In this document: piece after piece, positions 61,434 to 64,000 of the stretch
Layout of the letters: every line of letters starts with the position of its first letter
Position numbering within the stretch: position 1 is the first letter of the stretch
Assembly (NCBI GenBank): GCA_032433765.1
Contig: JAVIAB010000046.1
Location: 59,668,482-59,732,481 of the forward strand
DNA from: Megaustenia siamemsis
Taxonomy: Eukaryota > Mollusca > Gastropoda > Stylommatophora > Ariophantidae
Length of the DNA stretch: 64,000 bases
Direction: 5' to 3'
The notes under the pieces: model-generated
Seen by the model: the letters and a program-made list of their open reading frames with translations, nothing else
What the model was told of the DNA's origin: nothing
The model's database searches: none
Position numbers and translations under genes: made by a program

Positions 61434-62790
61434 TTAGTTTAGTCAAGGATAGAAAACCTGACAGCAGATATGGTTTAAGTGTTATCAGCATTAGTTTAGC
61501 AACACCTGACAACAGATATTGTTTGAGTGTTGCCAGCATTAGTTTAGCAACACCTGACAACAGATATTGTTTGTGTGTTGCCAACATTAGCTTAGCAACA
61601 CCTGACAACAGATATGGTTTGAGTGTTGCCAACATTAGCTTAGCAACACCTGACAGCAGATTCTGTTTGAGTGTTGTTAGCATTAGCTTAGCAACACCTG
61701 ACAGCAGATATGGTTTGAGTGTTGCCAGCATTGTTTAGCAACACCTGACAGCAGATATGATTTGAGTGTTGACAGCATTATTTTAGCAACACCTGACAGC
61801 AGATATGGTTTGAGTGTTGCCAGCATTAGTTTAGCAACACCTGACAACAGATATGGTTTGAGTGTTGCCAGCATTAGTTTAGCAACACCTGACAGCAGAT
61901 ATGGTTTGAGTGTTGCCAGCATTAGTTTAGCAACACCTGACAACAGATATTGTTTGAGTGTTGCCAGCATTAGTTTAGCAACACCTGACAACAGATATTG
62001 TTTGAGTGTTGCCAGCATTAGTTTAGCAACACCTGACAACAGATATGATTTGAGTGTTGCCAACATTAGTTTAGCAACACCTGACAACAGATATTGTTTG
62101 AGTGTTGCCAGCATTAGTTTAGCAACACCTGACAGCAGATATGGTTTGAGTGTTGCCAGCATTAGTTTAGCAACACCTGACAACAGATATTGTTTGAATG
62201 TTACCAGCGTTAGTTTAGCAACACCTGACAACAGATATTGTTTGAGTGTTGCTAGCATTAGTTTAGCAACACATGACAGCAGATATTGTTTGAGTGTTGT
62301 TAGCATTAGTTTAGCAACGCCTGACAACAGATATGGTTTGATTGTTGCCAACATTAGTTTAACAACACCTGACAACAGATATTGTTTGAGTGTTGCCAGC
62401 GTTAGTTTAGCAACACCTGACAACAGATATTGTTTGAGTGTTGCCAGCATTAGTTTAGCAACACCTGACAGCAGATATGGTTTGAGTGTTGCCAGCATTA
62501 GCTTAGCAATACCTGACAACAGATATGGTTTGAGTGTTGCCAACATTAGTTTAGCAACACCTGACAACAGATATTGTTTGAATGTTGCCAACATTAGTTT
62601 AGCAACATCTGACAACAGATATGGTTTGAGTGTTGCCAGCGTTAGTTTAGCAACACCTGACAGCAGATATGGTTTGAGTGTTGCCAGCGTTAGTTTAGCA
62701 ACACCTGACAACAGATATGGTTTGAGTGTTGCCAGCGTTAGTTTAGCAACACCTGACAACAGATATTGTTTGAGTGTTGCCAGCATCAAG
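61430..62790. repeat. 48-bp minisatellite, about 28 copies
   Basis: The unit contains attagtttagcaacacctga caacagatatggtttgagtg ttgccagc. Open frames on both strands (ISLATPDNRYGLSVAS and its antisense) are artefacts of a 48-bp unit. It ends about 110 bp before the third DGK exon. Confidence 0.96.
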
Positions 62791-62899
62791 GGTGGGATTT
62801 TTTTCAAGTTTTAAAGAGAGATGTTCATGCTATCTGAAGCGGATATAGGTCACAAATTTTCCTGTCTGAACTGGTTATTTGTGCTTTGTATTTTTTCAG
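62791..62899. other. Intron 3' end before the third DGK exon
   Basis: Unique sequence ending with a pyrimidine-rich acceptor, tgtattttttcag, at 62887-62899. Confidence 0.7.
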
Positions 62900-62993
62900 G
62901 ATGAAGAACAAATTGTGGTACTTTGAGTTCAGTACATCAGAACAGTTCTTCTCATCAACGTGCAAGAACTTGCATGAAGACATCGATATTATG
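62900..62993 (+). CDS. Diacylglycerol kinase (type I) exon, accessory domain
   Basis: This 94-bp exon lies between acceptor ttttttcag and donor atg/gtaaaa. Its first G completes the Arg codon split at 37140. It then reads [31 protein letters not shown]. Type I DGKs have [11 protein letters not shown](A/S)TSE...STCKKL directly after EKFNS, so order, phase and sequence all agree with the two upstream exons. It ends in phase 0. Further exons must lie beyond 64000. Confidence 0.95.
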
Positions 62994-63025
62994 GTAAAAC
63001 TACTAGCAGGCATTTACACATTTGG

Positions 63026-64000
63026 TAAATGAGGACATTCAGTAGTGGTGATAGGAGATGACTTCTATGTCAGTGTTAGGGCATTTAATGATAGAGGATG
63101 ACATGTCAGTGTGTGAGGAGATTTAATGATAGAGGATGACATGTCAGTGTGTGAGGAGATTTAATGATAGAGGATGACATGTCAGTGTGTGAGGAGATTT
63201 AATGATAGAGGATGACATGTCAGTGTGTGAGGAGATTTAGTGATAGAGGATGACATGTCAGTGTGTGAGGAGATTTAATGATAGAGGATGACATGTCAGT
63301 GTGTGAGGAGATTTAGTGATAGACGATGACATGTCAGTGTGTGAGGAGATTTAATGATAGAGGATGACATGTCAGTGTGTGAGGAGATTTAATGATAGAG
63401 GATGACATGTCAGTGTGTGAGGAGATTTAGTGATAGAGGATGACATGTCAGTGTGTGAGGAGATTTAATGATAGAGGATGACATGTCAGTGTGTGAGGAG
63501 ATTTAGTGATAGACGATGACATGTCAGTGTGTGAGGAGATTTAATGATAGAGGATGACATGTCAGCGTGTGAGGAGATTTAATGATAGAGGATGACATGT
63601 CAGTGTGTGAGGAGATTAATGATAGAGGATGACATGTCAGTGTGTGAGAAGATTTAATGATAGAGGATGACATGTCAGTGTGTGAGGAGATTTAATGATA
63701 GAGGATGACATGTCAGTGTGTGAGGAGATTTAATGATAGAGGATGACATGTCAGTGTGTGAGGAGATTTAATGATAGACGATGACATGTCAGTGTGTGAG
63801 GAGATTTAATGATAGAGGATGACATGTCAGTGTGTGAGGAGATTTAATGATAGACGATGACATGTCAGTGTGTGAGGAGATTTAATGATAGAGGATGACA
63901 TGTCAGTGTGTGAGGAGATTTAATGATAGAGGATGACATGTCAGTGTGTGAGGAGATTTAATGATAGAGGATGACATGTCAGTGTGTGAGGAGATTTAGT
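63026..64000. repeat. 38-bp minisatellite, about 25 copies
   Basis: Units of gatagaggatgacatgtcag tgtgtgaggagatttaat run off the right edge. Degenerate units start within about 50 bp of the third exon's donor site. Confidence 0.96.

Overview
This is eukaryotic (metazoan) nuclear DNA. It is the intron-rich interior of a type I diacylglycerol kinase gene on the + strand. Three short exons (34825-34921, 37076-37140, 62900-62993) have consensus splice sites and compatible phases. Together they encode the start of the DGK accessory catalytic domain. An invertebrate is likely because of the retrotransposon types and the minisatellite density; a lophotrochozoan is a guess, and the species cannot be fixed from this sequence.

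Positions 1-34824 (intron upstream of the first visible exon) are almost entirely minisatellite arrays, most of them abutting. Unit lengths are about 30-35, 22/26, 15, 30/38/42, 21, 50, 42/45, 86, 33, 47 and 76 bp. Between them lie decayed non-LTR retrotransposons, three tRNA-derived SINE copies in at least two families, and one young RTE-type LINE (10423-12975) carrying a 5' inversion. The 76-bp array is about 11 kb long and runs to the acceptor AG of the DGK exon.

Positions 37688-58265 are a complete Polinton/Maverick (virus-like DNA transposon), 20.6 kb long. It is inserted in a GA-rich minisatellite with a 6-bp target duplication (GCTGAG). Its terminal inverted repeats of about 690-700 bp are nearly identical, and each is itself a foldback. 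Gene order is: TIR Cys-rich protein, protein-primed DNA polymerase B, two small paralogous genes (minus), integrase (minus), PLA2-like protein (minus), then rightward packaging ATPase, conserved virion-type protein, penton-like minor capsid, small basic protein, double-jelly-roll major capsid, pX-like protein, adenain-type protease, fibre-like protein, a second protein with the same N-terminus, a membrane/coiled-coil protein and a 98-aa protein. A 184-bp foldback follows, then two leftward genes and the second TIR gene. A full-length RTE retrotransposon (44756-47933) with an intact 980-aa ORF has landed in the short divergent promoter between the PLA2-like gene and the ATPase gene. Several Polinton genes carry stops or frameshifts, so this copy is probably non-autonomous.

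The most unusual feature is a roughly 33-bp double-hairpin repeat scattered through the Polinton (42.6-56.5 kb) in both orientations. It often lies inside genes and in frame, adding an 11-residue peptide to several unrelated proteins. It resembles in concept the palindromic elements inserted into Rickettsia genes.

Positions 58266-64000 continue the GA-rich 33-bp array, then a 48-bp array split by a truncated LINE (60377-61429), then the third DGK exon and a 38-bp array running off the window.
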